DNA of 64,000 nucleotides from positions 1,550,001 through 1,614,000 of the forward strand of contig JADILM010000005.1 of assembly GCA_016617785.1 (NCBI GenBank), in the 5' to 3' direction. This document shows, one piece after another, positions 28,076 to 39,077 of the stretch. Under the pieces are notes generated by a model, which saw nothing but the letters and a program-made list of their open reading frames with translations, ran no database searches and was not told where the DNA came from. The translations under genes and the position numbers were made by a program. Positions within the stretch are counted from its first letter, which is position 1. Each line of letters starts with the position of its first letter. This DNA comes from Sporobolomyces roseus. Taxonomy: Eukaryota > Basidiomycota > Microbotryomycetes > Sporidiobolales > Sporidiobolaceae.

Positions 28076-28989
28076 TTACCCGTCTGTCGCAATGAACGAG
28101 AGGATCGCTTCGGCTTCTTTCCTGTGTGTCCTCGCTATCACCTCGGTACAGAACCTTTTGATCTCAGCAATCAAGTAGGTCAAGACTGTGTATTTCCCCT
28201 CCGTGGACGTGACTCCGTGAGAGAGGATGATGGCATGGTAGAAGAGGAACTTGTGCTGAAAGATAGACCATGATGGAATGGAGGTGGGATCTCCAGGTAA
28301 GTCGAGTCCGAGCGGTTCCAACATCGTAGATTGATGGCCAATTATCCAGTCGAAGGGTCGATTGAATATGTCGGATTTGATCGAGTCTGAGTGCATGGTC
28401 CCCGATTTGATGTGTTTCGATTGTACCATTTCGCAAAGCAATTTGCGCATCCTGACGATTGTTTCAAGTGCACCTGAAGATGGCAACTCGTCCTCGGCAT
28501 ATTGTAAGGACTCCAATCCCATCTACTCCAGCAGAAGATCATGAGCTGAAGGAGCCATGATTGATCGGAGGAAAAGAGGAATGTACTACCTTGAGATACA
28601 GATCATTGTCTGCGGAATTTTGAAACTCTGGCCGTGCTATAGCTTCCAGCCAGGTAGCTCCCTCCTTCGCCGGTTGTCTCCCGAGATACGGACTCTTGAT
28701 GAGCTCCATCATCTCATCAATCTCCTTTTTCGTGTATCCAGGCCAAGTGAACGGATTCGACCTTTTCCCACAAACTCGCTTGTGCATGAACCAGACCTAC
28801 TCCCTCCTTCATCAGCTCAATCAAGCTCGGAGAAGATGTATAGATTGTGCTCACAAGTTTCTGATGTTCTCTCGAGCAAAAGAAGATCCAATCAGTCCCG
28901 AACTTTGAACACTCTCCGCAACGCGTTGGTGTGGTCTTCCCACAGACAACGCAGTCACCAAGAGGAGACGTTGAGGTTGAAGTCGACAT
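28076..28989 (-). CDS. MYND-type zinc finger protein G
   Basis: Minus-strand exons 28989..28855, 28796..28590 and 28522..28076 give 262 residues. The finger is CVVC, RCGEC, IFFC, EHQKL, then 'VWFMHKRVCG'; the linker is 'SNPFTWPGYTKKEIDEM'. The C-terminal module reads 'RPFDWIIGHQ', 'WSIFQHKFLFY', 'RFCTEVIARTHRKEAE'. Exon 3 happens to start with an ATG directly after its acceptor, and an earlier acceptor would meet a stop, which fixes the splice. ATG 28989 gives an N terminus 'TSPLGDCVVCG' shared with genes D and H. It lies 404 bp upstream of the end of gene H, in the same orientation. Function unknown. Confidence 0.87.
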
Positions 28990-29393
28990 TCGAGAGCGAG
29001 TGAGGAGAAGGAGGAAGAGAAGGAAAGGAGAGAAAGACGAAAAGTTGTCAAACTCCGAAATCCTCCTCGGACCCTTTCGATCGATGAACATTCCTGAGCT
29101 CGTACGCAAGAGGTACTGGAGCAAGCAGCGACAACGAAGCTGAGGCGAAAGAAGCGGGTCGGCGACATCGAGAAGAACGAAAGTTTCGAACAGTTCGAGG
29201 TTTGAGATTTACAGCATCTTTCGAAACCTGTAGAGCTGGTCCGTCAGCGCCTCGAGTGCTCCGCAAAGAGAGTGAAAAGAGACTCACTAGAAACCGAGGT
29301 AAGCGCAAAGAATCGTCGACACCGAGTTCTTCACTCCATCGAAGATTCTATTCCCAGATCCATCTCCATTCTCGCTTGGTGCGTTTGTTCAAG
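28990..29393. promoter_or_regulatory. Intergenic region between MYND genes G and H
   Basis: About 400 bp with the G promoter and the H 3' flank. No gene or clear motif was seen. Confidence 0.35.
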
Positions 29394-30368
29394 TCAAGAC
29401 CAGGTCGCTGTCTTCCACTCTTCGAGTTCTGCTAGATCACCTGATATCATGTTCTCGAGAAAGAGTTGCGCTACTTGAGGATGCGTTGAGGCGACGACGT
29501 CTGAGAGGAAACGGCGACGCGTGTAACGACTGTAGTTGACGAATCTCTGCGACTCGTCGTCCCCACGGAGAGCGAGACGATGAAGTAGCGTTACGAAGAT
29601 GAAGTAGAGGTGATGGAACTTCGTCCAGTAAGGTTCGTAGTTGTACGGTTGTCTAGCGAAATCGTCAAGTACTTCTTCTTCCAGCGATGCGAGATAGTCG
29701 AGAGGAGAGTGGATTAACGCCGAGTAGCCACCACTTTGTGACGATGTCCTGGCGTAGTCGATTGTGTCCTTTCGAGTCGAGTAAACGAGACTTCGACATC
29801 CAGCAGCACTAGCTGACGACAGAATTGGGAGTTTCGGATAATGCGGATATCCTTCTTCTTTGAGGCTGAGCATGTACTGATGAACGTGGAGACGTTTGAG
29901 GTTCTCGGAGGAAATGACACGAGCGCGAAGGCGACTCACATAGAACCAATTTCGAGGGTCTCCCAAGTCCTCGTTCGTCATTTTCTTAACGTTTCGAGAG
30001 TCGTCCACACCGAAGACGTCGAGCAAGGTGACTGTTTCGATACGACCTGTGACAGCATTCCTCTTGTAGTAAGGCTTATCACAGATTGTCATGTTCGCTT
30101 CGATCTCCTTTTTCGAGAATCCTGGACACTGGAAGGGCACGCTCAGCGGACCGCATACTCGCTTGTGAGCTCCCCAAATCTGTTGAGTAAACGATCAGCT
30201 CAAGCTAAGCGAGCAAAGACAAGCTTGACTGACCAATTTTTGGTGTTCCCTCGAGCAGAAGAACATCCAATCCGTGCCGCGCTCAGCACATGGCCCGCAT
30301 CTCGTCGCTGTCCTTTGACCGCAGACTACGCAGCTGCCGAGAGGAGAAGTCGGAGCAGACGTTGTCAT
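29394..30368 (-). CDS. MYND-type zinc finger protein H
   Basis: Minus-strand exons 30368..30234, 30179..29940 and 29876..29394 give 285 residues. The finger is CVVC, RCGPC, MFFC, EHQKL, then 'IWGAHKRVCG'. The linker is altered to 'SVPFQCPGFSKKEIE', losing the usual Trp. The C-terminal module is 'SPLDYLASLE', 'YWTKFHHLYFIF', 'RFLSDVVASTHPQVA'. The second intron (63 nt, GTGAGT ... CATCAG) is a multiple of three without stops; I splice it because the paralogues have an intron at this place. Donor 1 is GTCAGT. A 5'UTR intron (GTGAGT near 30463 to CCTAG near 30375) precedes the ATG. Exon 2 (240 nt) is the longest of the family. Function unknown. Confidence 0.86.
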
Positions 30369-31150
30369 GGGAATCTAGGTATGTCAATGGAGCAGCTTCC
30401 GAGGCTGTTTCGGCTTCTGGTCAACGCTGGGAGTACGCTAGTATGCAAAGATGGGCCACTCACCTGTTGCGGCGTTTAACGAGCTCTTCTAGATCGAGTT
30501 GAAGAGCGAGACCCGCGACTTGAGATGAGGCAAGTTGCGTGAAGGTTGAGCTGTCGAGAGACGCGTAGACAAGCTGTGGAGTGATGCTGGACCTTGTTGA
30601 GGTTATTTCAAGCTAGTCTGTAGGTGTTCCGAGTCGAGCAAGAGATTGTGAGGAAGAGAAAGTTTCGATTTCGCAACTTTGCAAATCTTGAAGTCCACAA
30701 ATTCGCGGGATCTCTCTCTTGCAAAGATGTACGATACGATCGACGTAAACGAGAAAAGAAAGGTATTGTTTTCAAAGAATAAAAGTTCCAAAATAGATTC
30801 GATTGTGCAAGTAAGAGGGAAAAGAGAAAGCGAGGTGAGGAAAGAAGAGGGCGAAAGAAAGGCGAAAGGCGGTGGCTATGAAAGACGAAAGGGGAGTGGA
30901 AGGGATATAGAAAGCGCGTTTTAAGATAAGGAAGAGATGGGGACCTAGTAACTTGTGCAAGATGAGAGAGCGAGTAAAGAGAGATCATGATGAGAGAGAA
31001 GGAGAAGGACGTTAAAAGGGTATGAACACAGAACAATGAGATGCAAAGAGAAATAAAAAGGGCGGAGATCCAAGAGACGGAGATAGCTTGAGGAAGAAAG
31101 TCGAAAGGTCGTTATAGAGAGAGAGAGAGAGGAAAAGCTGCGTTTTTGAT
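30369..31150. other. Intergenic region, leader of H and 3' flank of BTG/Tob-like gene
   Basis: The region is purine-rich on the plus strand and includes a (GA)n run at about 31116-31133. No gene is supported. The 5'UTR intron of H occupies about 30375-30463. Confidence 0.4.
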
Positions 31151-32950
31151 TTAGACGTAAGATTGCTGGCGCTGGTGAGGGTGGTGTTGCTGAGGGGAAG
31201 GGTACCAGACTGGAGAAGTAGCGTGCATGATACCGGGTGAGATAGGTGAAGGTGAAGGGTAAGAGAATGAACCCATTGGAGAGGCTCCAGGTTGTTGTCC
31301 TCCTTGTCCTCGACCTCCTCTCCTCCTCTCTCTTCCCCGACGAGAAGATCGACTGTTCTCATCGTTTCCTCCTCCTTGTCCACCTTGCGAGGGAGTGCTG
31401 GTGACGGTGTTCGTAGCTCGAGCGGTACCGCATGATTTCGCACAACCTAGCAAGACACCTCCTCCGAGAACCTTGACGAGTCCATTCGAGTACTCGGTGG
31501 CGGTGAGAGCCGAAGTCGACGACGAGGTCTCGGTGCGAGTGCGGGAGGAAGGAGTTGGAGGAGCCGGAGTCGAAGGGGAACGTTGACCTCCGATAGTCGA
31601 CGAAGTCGATGAAGTGACAGACGAGATCGAGGAGATCGATGCCGAGTGCTCGTGACCGGGAGTACGAGACTCGGAACGTCCTTGTCCACCACGAACTCCG
31701 CGTCGGCGAGGTTTGGTGGGTGATCCAGGTTGAGAACGAGGGGTACCACCGATCGAACGAGCGGGAGAAGGAGGAGGGTGAAGGGAAGAGATCGAAGAAC
31801 CTCGGGAGTGGGAGTGGGAACGAGACGAAGAAGCGGGAAAAGCGAAAGGACCAGTTGAACCTGTTCGACCCATCGGAAGAGCGGGAACTCTGAATCCATC
31901 CGAATCGACCAAATCGCGAGACTTGCCGTCGAGTCCTTTCCACATCGAAGAGTTGGTAGTGAGGCTATCGAGGCTAGAGGCGGAAGAGAAGATGGAATCG
32001 GTTCCCGAGGCTTCTCCGTCACTGTCTCCTCCAGTTCGAGACGAGACCGAGGACGAGCGGGAAGAAGGACGGCGGGAGAAGTTGGGCATTCCGAGAGGGG
32101 ACGAAGGACGACCAGTACCGGTAGTAGGGGAGAGAGAGCCGTAGGTACGAGGAGAGGGGGAACGAGGAGGAGCGAGGAGGGAAGAACCGGCAGGAGTAGG
32201 GGAGAAGACGTCGCCGCCTTCCGATGATGGGAGAGGTCGGACGGGAGTAGGAGGGATGATGAGAGGAGAAGCCATGAGGGCGAAGGGGAGACGAGCGGGA
32301 GTAGGAGCGGGAGAGTCGAGAGCAGCGTTGGTCATGGCTTGAAGAGCACCTCGACCACCTGGAGGAGGAAGGATTTGAACTGCCTTTGAACGCTTGACGG
32401 GACTCGATCGTACGTTGTCTTGATCCTGGTCGAGGTCAGTGGTGATGGTGGTAGAGGAAGAGGAAGAGGCGATGGAAGGAAGAAGAAGTGAGGTTTGTTG
32501 AACGATGTTGACTGATTGATCGACCGCAGCGAGTGAAACGGCGTGACTCCTCAAACTGTCTGGAAGTTTGCCATAGATCTCGATAAACTGACCATCCCTA
32601 GGTGCACCACCATCCCCTCGATCAATGCGTAGCGAAACGCAACCGGGGTCAACCCAAAGAGTCCACCTCTCTCCCAAAGTAACTTTATGCTCTTTTCCAA
32701 CTAACGCCTCCTTCAACTGCCTCTCGGTCAAACCAGCTTCCCTCGCCGCGGTGAGTACATCTTGATCGATGGATACCGAAGTTCGAAGGATTGCGCGATA
32801 TGCGGAACCCTTTTGCGGATCTTCAGGATGCCAGTGACGAGCGTATCGAGTGGCGAGGGATTGCTCGAGGTGAGTTGGGAATGTACTAGATGCAGTCGTA
32901 GGAAGGTAGGAAGCGAGGAAAGTCGATGCAGCTGATAGTTCCTGTTCCAT
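31151..32950 (-). CDS. BTG/Tob-family (anti-proliferative) protein
   Basis: BTG/Tob proteins bridge the CCR4-NOT deadenylase through Caf1 and promote mRNA decay; in animals they restrain proliferation. This is a single 1800-nt exon of 599 residues. The N-terminal ~120 residues are the BTG domain: 'HWHPEDPQKGSAYRAI' (box A like), 'AAREAGLTERQLKEAL', and 'RWTLWVDPGCVSLRI' (box B like). The remaining ~450 residues are Ser/Pro/Thr-rich and low complexity, with an Arg/Gly patch 'RRGRERRRGGRGQGGQQ' near the C terminus that could bind RNA. ATG 32950 is directly upstream of the domain. Lack of introns over 1.8 kb is unusual here. The family call is good; a CCR4-NOT role in this fungus is inferred. 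Confidence 0.85.
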   Translation of the reverse strand: MEQELSAASTFLASYLPTTASSTFPTHLEQSLATRYARHWHPEDPQKGSAYRAILRTSVSIDQDVLTAAREAGLTERQLKEALVGKEHKVTLGERWTLWVDPGCVSLRIDRGDGGAPRDGQFIEIYGKLPDSLRSHAVSLAAVDQSVNIVQQTSLLLPSIASSSSSTTITTDLDQDQDNVRSSPVKRSKAVQILPPPGGRGALQAMTNAALDSPAPTPARLPFALMASPLIIPPTPVRPLPSSEGGDVFSPTPAGSSLLAPPRSPSPRTYGSLSPTTGTGRPSSPLGMPNFSRRPSSRSSSVSSRTGGDSDGEASGTDSIFSSASSLDSLTTNSSMWKGLDGKSRDLVDSDGFRVPALPMGRTGSTGPFAFPASSSRSHSHSRGSSISSLHPPPSPARSIGGTPRSQPGSPTKPRRRGVRGGQGRSESRTPGHEHSASISSISSVTSSTSSTIGGQRSPSTPAPPTPSSRTRTETSSSTSALTATEYSNGLVKVLGGGVLLGCAKSCGTARATNTVTSTPSQGGQGGGNDENSRSSRRGRERRRGGRGQGGQQPGASPMGSFSYPSPSPISPGIMHATSPVWYPSPQQHHPHQRQQSYV

Positions 32951-33857
32951 AATCCTTCGAAGAGTCGAAAAATGGGCGAATCAAACTGTGAGACTGGCCG
33001 AGTAAATCTTCTGGACTAAACATCACCGGAGAACACGGTGGAGGTCAGCTAGCCATTCTAGTAGGTGATGAGATAGTCAGGAGAGACTTACCTTGAATTC
33101 AGAGTGAGGTTTAGAGGACTAGAGAGGGAAAGTGAAAGAGGAGAGGGAGGGAAGTTTGTCAAGGATAGACGACTACGCGAGGGATGGGAGTAAGGGCAGT
33201 GGATAGAGTAAATCTATTAGTCCCCGTGGGTATAAAGAAGAGGTAGATCCGATGGAGGGAAGTGGTGCAAAAAGGTGTGGGAAGGGAGAGCAATCTAATT
33301 TCCTGCTCTCTCTCGCTTCCTTCAACATCGACTTTGCCCAATTTCATAAAATTCAAGTTTCGACTGGCTAGTTTGCATGGTCCATCCGAGTCCGTCATAC
33401 ATGCACTCACTCTGCTCGTAAGCTTCACTTCTGCAACTCGAGCGGGAAGAAAAAGGGAGAGGAGAATTCTCATTCAACAATCGCTTCTCTCTCTTCTCTC
33501 ACATCTCGCTTGACTCTCTCTTTGCCTGCAAACGTCGAATCACGACGTCTGCTGTGCTTCGACAAGCGGAAAACAAGTTCGCTCGAGTGGAAAAAAGCTT
33601 TGTTTGTTTCCTTCTTCTCTTCCTTCTTCCCTCTCGCTACCACTCTCACCTTACACTCGCTACCAGTTGCTTGCAAGCATGAGACTCTCATCCTCCCTCG
33701 AAATGGGCCGTTTCTGCAAAGAAAACTTTTCACCCTCTCCAGCTTTTCTCAAATCGATCAAACTTTGGTCGGAGAACCTCGCTGTTTGACAGCTCTTCTG
33801 CGTACCGACTTGCTCCGCTACCTACTTCTAAGCTCTTGAAGAGTTACACGACCCATC
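32951..33857. promoter_or_regulatory. Divergent intergenic region, BTG/Tob-like gene and malic enzyme
   Basis: About 900 bp, pyrimidine-rich on the plus strand toward the malic enzyme start. It probably holds both promoters and a long leader; no gene was seen. Confidence 0.4.
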
Positions 33858-36812
33858 ATGCGACCCTCTAGCAGTCTCATTCGACTCTCGACTCGTTCTC
33901 GTTCTTCCCCTTCTTCCTCGAATTGTTCGCATACCTCCACTCCTCTCCGCTTCCCTACCCGACCCAATCAATACCGTTCAGTCTCTGGATCTACTCATCA
34001 AGATTACAGGGCAACAGAGTCACAGGCTAACAAGCTCAAGGCGAAAGGAAGGGATGAAGAGGGACATGATGTGAGGGAAAAGGACGAGACTGTACCGAAT
34101 GAGGAGTTCCTGAGTCACAAAAAGAACGAGGTAAGCCTTCATCCTGTCCTTCTCCCTCACCACAGCAGCTACTTCCGGAGGTTTCTTCATCTTCCCAACC
34201 AAAACTTTTTGGTGTAATCGGCCGAGACGAATGAACAAAAACTGAACGTTTCCCTCTCTTTCAATAGCGACCTATCTGGACTGCACTACGAGGACGAGCG
34301 CTTCTGAATGAACCTAGTCTGAACAAGGGAGCTGCGTTCACTTTGGAAGAGAGGGATACTTTCGGTTTATTCGGTTTACTCCCGTCAGTTTCGCTCCTCC
34401 CGATCCATTCTCACGTTATTTGACAAGCTCTGACACAGTCACGAACCTCACTCGCTCGAACAACAATGCCGACGAGCTTTCAACCAATATCGAGAACGAC
34501 CTGACAATCTCGCGAAATATACCTGTAAGTCCTTCTGTTCTTCCTCTAACTCTCACTTTGTTCGCAATACTGACAACGGTTGTCAAATTTACAGTCCTCT
34601 CCTCGCTCCGAGATCAAAACCACGTCCTTTTCTACAACCTCTGCTTACGCCATCTAAACGAACTTCTTCCCAGTTCGTCACTATCTCGCTCAGTTGGATC
34701 TCGTTGAGAAGCGTACTGAACAAGCTTGGTGTGGTGATAGTTATCTATACCCCTACTGTCGGAGAAGCTATTCAGAAGTACTCGACCATTTGGAGGAGAC
34801 CTGACGGATTATTCTTGAGTTACAAAGCGAGGGACAGGATGCGGTACGTCGTTCGAGTCTGAACTCCTACTCTTCCGCTCTAGTGCTGATCAAACTCTTT
34901 CGTCTCGGGCAGTGAACTCCTTCTTCAAGCGAAACGACCAAAAGATGTGAGCCTCTCAAACCTGTCTCTTCTTTCTTGAATACCGTTCTGACCAACTTCT
35001 CACTTCTCACAGGTCGATCTCATTGTCGTGACTGACTCTGAAGGTATCCTGGGTATCGGAGATCAAGGTGTCGGAGGAATCTTGATCAGTATCGGAAAAG
35101 GAAACATCTATTCTCTAGGAGGAGGAATCGACCCCTCCCGAATCTTGCCCGTCGTTATCGATGTCGGTACCGACAATCCCGCTCTCCTGTATGCCTCTTC
35201 TCTCTTTCATTCCCTCGACTCGCAACTAACTCTTTTATTCGGGTGAGCAGCAATGATCCTCTCTACCTCGGCTTAAGGAGATCTCGAATCAGAGGAGCAG
35301 AATACGATGCATTCGTCGACCAATTCTGTGATCTTGTGAGAGAGATGTACCCTCAAGCGATGTTACATTTCGAGGATTTCGGAGTCGCAAACGCTAGTCG
35401 TCTCTTGAGGAAGTTCAGACCTAAACAATCTTGCTGTACGTGCAGTCTCTCTCCTTGTCAAAACAACGGATCGGTTATTGACGAGGTTGGATATGCAGTC
35501 AACGATGATATGCAAGGCACTGCTGCGGTTGTGCTTTCGGCACTGGTTTCTGCTTGCAAGGTTACGAAGACGGAATTGAAAGATCAGAGAATCGCTATGT
35601 TTGGTTTCGGTACGTCTCACTTCCATCTTAATCAGTGATAGTCGAAAGCTGAGTATATCGAGTGTGGTGTAGGTACCGCTGGTGTTGGAATCGCTGATGG
35701 TATTCGAAACGCTTTGATGCTCGAGGCCAAACTCACGTCGGAAGAAGTCCGAAAGATCTTTTAGTATGCTTCTCTCTCTCTTGCAACTCTGTGGTCACCT
35801 CGAGCTGATCTCTCGTTACCGCATAGCTGTGTCGACCGCCATGGACTTCTAACGACCGATATGACCTCGACTCTCCGACCAGGACAAGAACTCTTCATCC
35901 GAGATGCCGAAGAAGTCAAGGATTGGAAGCGATCAGAAGGAGACAAGGGAATCCAACTTCTCGAAGTCGTCAAGCAGGCGAAACCTACCATGTTGATCGG
36001 ATGTTCGACTATGTCGGGAGCCTTCAACGAGGAGATCGTCAAGGAGATGGCGAAACACGTTGAGCGACCTGTCATCTTCCCGCTGTCCAACCCTACTCGT
36101 CTCGCTGAGGCTGATCCTAGTATGCTTCTCCACTCTCTCGAACGAAGATGTGAACGAACTAACTCTGTCTTGTTTCGGTTTGGCGTAGGCGACGTCAACG
36201 AGTGGACTGAAGGACGAGCTCTCATCGCTACTGGATCTCCTTTCCCTCCTGTTCGAAACCCCAACGGAAAACTTCACAAGATCGCAGAGGCAAACAACGC
36301 TCTCATCTATCCTGGTTTTGGACTCGGGTGAGTAGCTCAAGCATCAATCGATCCCACTGAGCACGTTCTGACTAGCGCTCTGATCGCCTCATAGTGTCGT
36401 CGTTGCCCGTGCCTCCCAACTTACCGACAAGATGATTACTGCCGGTGTCGCAGCTCTCTCAAAACTCGCTCCTGCTCTCGAAGACCCCGACGAGTCACTC
36501 CTTCCCGCTCTCAAAGATCTTCGACATGTTTCGGTCAAGGTCGCCACTGCTGTCGCGAACGCTGCGAGGGAAGAAGGTGTCAGTCAAGTTCAGCAAGACG
36601 AGCCATGGACTGAGGACGATGTGAGTTCTCTGCTGCCTTCATTTCTCGTTCTCCGTGGTGTACTGACCGAGCTTCTCGATTTGCGTCGAACAGATTCGTG
36701 GACACCAATGGGATCCTGGTGAGCTATTCCTACCTTCTCGTTCGATCGAAATCCCGCTAATCTCTCTTTCCTCTGTGCAGTCTACCGACCTCTTGAGCTC
36801 GTCGACAAATAA
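33858..36812 (+). CDS. NAD(P)-dependent malic enzyme, probably mitochondrial
   Basis: Malic enzyme decarboxylates malate to pyruvate with reduction of NAD(P). The multi-exon plus-strand gene begins with an Arg/Ser-rich, acid-poor N terminus ('[17 protein letters not shown]') typical of a mitochondrial presequence. Conserved blocks, joined across short introns, are '[20 protein letters not shown]', '[14 protein letters not shown]', '[16 protein letters not shown]', '[16 protein letters not shown]', '[14 protein letters not shown]' (metal-binding Glu/Asp), '[16 protein letters not shown]', the Rossmann segment '[14 protein letters not shown]', and '[12 protein letters not shown]'. The C-terminal exons give '[16 protein letters not shown]', stop at 36810. 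NAD versus NADP preference cannot be read securely. No broken motif was seen. Regulation is not evident. Confidence 0.93.
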
Positions 36813-37275
36813 TCACGCGCTCTCGCCTTTCCCCTTGATACCAAAAGGTCCGCACTCTTCTCGACGAGTCGACCACTCCTTTCCCGTTTTCACCCTCTTC
36901 ATGTCCGATTCGTTTTCGTTCTCCCTCGGTACCTAGCAATCACTCTCATGGATCGTTTGTCTCTTTTGCAGTATGGTCATTCAGCTCTCTCGTAGGTATA
37001 GACCGTCGTTACTCTTCGCATTCACCTAGAAATACAATATTCGTGTCTCTCTCTTTCGCTCACTCGTGCCGTATCCATCAGTAGAGCAGCCGCTGCCGCT
37101 GATAAGTTCTGTACCTTCCCTCGCGACTAAGCTGCAGCTCGTCGGAGAAGGCGAGTCTAAACCCATGAATGTCGAAAGCAGGGACCTCGTTGAAAAGCAA
37201 AACCGCGGATTCTACGGACTTTCTCGTTACAAGCGGCGCTATTCTGCTGCTCTTTCTCTTCTACACTTCACTTCA
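36813..37275. promoter_or_regulatory. Intergenic region before the single-pass membrane protein
   Basis: It contains the malic enzyme 3' flank and the leader of the next gene. An upstream reading frame from about 37066 does not join to the gene by any good splice. Nothing else was recognised. Confidence 0.35.
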
Positions 37276-38591
37276 ATGGTTCCGGCTATCGTCAAGCGAG
37301 CTATCGTGAAGCGGAATGTGGTTGAAAGTTGGGGTAAGAACATTCAAACTTGGATTCAAGAGTGAGCACTTTCCCCTTTTCCCACTCTGCCCCAGATGAC
37401 CGAACACGTTCTTCCAAGCTAACACTTTCTCGGTGCAGACGACCACCTATCGCAGTCTTCGTCCTAGCTATCGTATTAGCATTCCTTCTCCTCCTCGTTG
37501 TTCTCTCTCTCATTTGGGAAACGATTCGAAAGTGTCGATCCTCTTACCGGACCGCTTCAGACCGGGAACGACAAGAATGGGTACGACTTCCCGATGGCTC
37601 GAGTGTTCTCACTCAAGGTCGAGTACCGGATGCGAGGGAAATGAGGAGGGGAAACTTCTCTCCAGGTGCGGTACTTGGCCCTATGCACAGCTTCATTCGT
37701 GATGCTCGTCAAGGAGGAGGAACAACCGAACATCCTCGTAACCCTTACGTTCCGGCTCAAACTGGACAAGCAAACGAGATGGCGTCCAACACTCAGCTCA
37801 GGAACGAATCCTACACTCTTTACGATCCTCCGATGGCGAGTCAACCGAATTTCCACCGACAGTCGACTACGAGTACGAGTGAATGGAGCGATCGAACTCG
37901 AGTTGATCAGCTCCCGGTTGAAACGAAAGAGGTGAAATCGACGACCGTGAGTTCCGATGCATTATAGCAAGTGTTCTTCGCAAGTGCTAATGCTAAGGGG
38001 ACCTCACAGCCCATGAATCTCCCTCAGACTCGCCCTGATCCCCCAATGGCTTCGACACCTATCCCATCGATCGCTCCTCCCCCTCGACCCAGTCCCGCTC
38101 CCTCGTCGAGCTCAGTCCCGAATGTCGGTACTCCCGCTTCTCCTCCTCGACCTACCGCTTCTCCTCTCGTTCGTCCTACTGGAGCCGGTCACACTCGTCA
38201 AGCTTCCTCTGGTGCGTTTCACCCCAAAGGATTGACTTTACTCAACAACACCTCGACTTCAGGAGGACCTCTCGTCGGCGAAGATCGTTTCTCTTCGCCC
38301 AAGCCGACTTCTACTCCCTCGACGACGCTCAACGGTGTCCGCAACTCGATCTCTTCTAGTGGATGGTCTGCTCCTACTTTGACCCCTTCTCCTGCTCCAA
38401 CCGACAAAACCTTCATAAGCTCGACCTCGATCTTTGCACCTCGAGTCGACCTGAAAAGGAGTGGAACCTGGTCATCTTCGTTATCGAGCTGGATTCCTGG
38501 ATTGAGTGGAGGCGGGAACGATAAGGTCGGAGCGGAGGAGGAGGAGGAAACGAAGAAATTGGTCGATGATGCTTTGAAGAGTGCTAGATAG
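37276..38591 (+). CDS. Single-pass membrane protein with long Pro/Ser-rich tail, unknown function
   Basis: I do not recognise this protein. Exons 37276..37361, 37439..37946 and 38010..38591 give 391 residues. A short basic N terminus ('AIVKRAIVKRNVVE') is followed by one strong membrane helix (about residues 33-51, 'IAVFVLAIVLAFLLLLVV') and a basic stop-transfer 'RKCRSSYR'. The rest, about 330 residues, is rich in Pro, Ser and Thr with a C-terminal acidic and coiled patch 'EEEEETKKLVDDALK'. Intron 2 (63 nt, GTGAGT ... CTCACAG, branch TGCTAATG) keeps the frame but contains TAG, so retention would truncate the tail. Topology suggests a type-I/III plasma-membrane or cell-wall sensor-like protein, which is inference. 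Start chosen as the first ATG giving a clean splice. Confidence 0.65.
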
Positions 38592-39077
38592 ATTTGTCGT
38601 TCTTTTGTGTGGTGCTACTTCTTTCATTCTCAGGAATAGCTTGTGTTGGAAACGAAGGGGTGTTGAGTGTTTCGTCCTGCGAAGGTTAACGTTGCGAAAA
38701 TAAGCTGAACTTTGGAGCGGAGCCCTCATCTCGGTGTTTCGCAAGGTTTCCCTTTGCTACGCGTATCAGTTCGAGTCTGTTTACTCAAGAGCTGCTACGA
38801 ACGTTCGATCACAGCTAGCTCAACGTCGTTGACTACGCGATTCTTAATTGAATTGGAAAAATTAGGGAGGCAGCGCGTTTCTCCTCTCACTCCTGCTTCA
38901 CACAGCTCTCTCATCACCACAAATACTCTCGAGCATACATATAGATTGATCCTAGACGGACACTGTGAGTCCCCTTGTATCCCCATCCCCTCTCCCTTCG
39001 TTCAACTTTTTCCCATGAAGCTGACGAGCCTCTACCTCTCTACCTCCTCTTCGACTCGTGTGACTTGCAGATACACA
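38592..39077. promoter_or_regulatory. Leader region of bestrophin-like gene
   Basis: Non-coding. A probable 5'UTR intron runs from GTGAGT near 38965 to TTGCAG at 39070, eight bases before the start codon. Confidence 0.45.
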
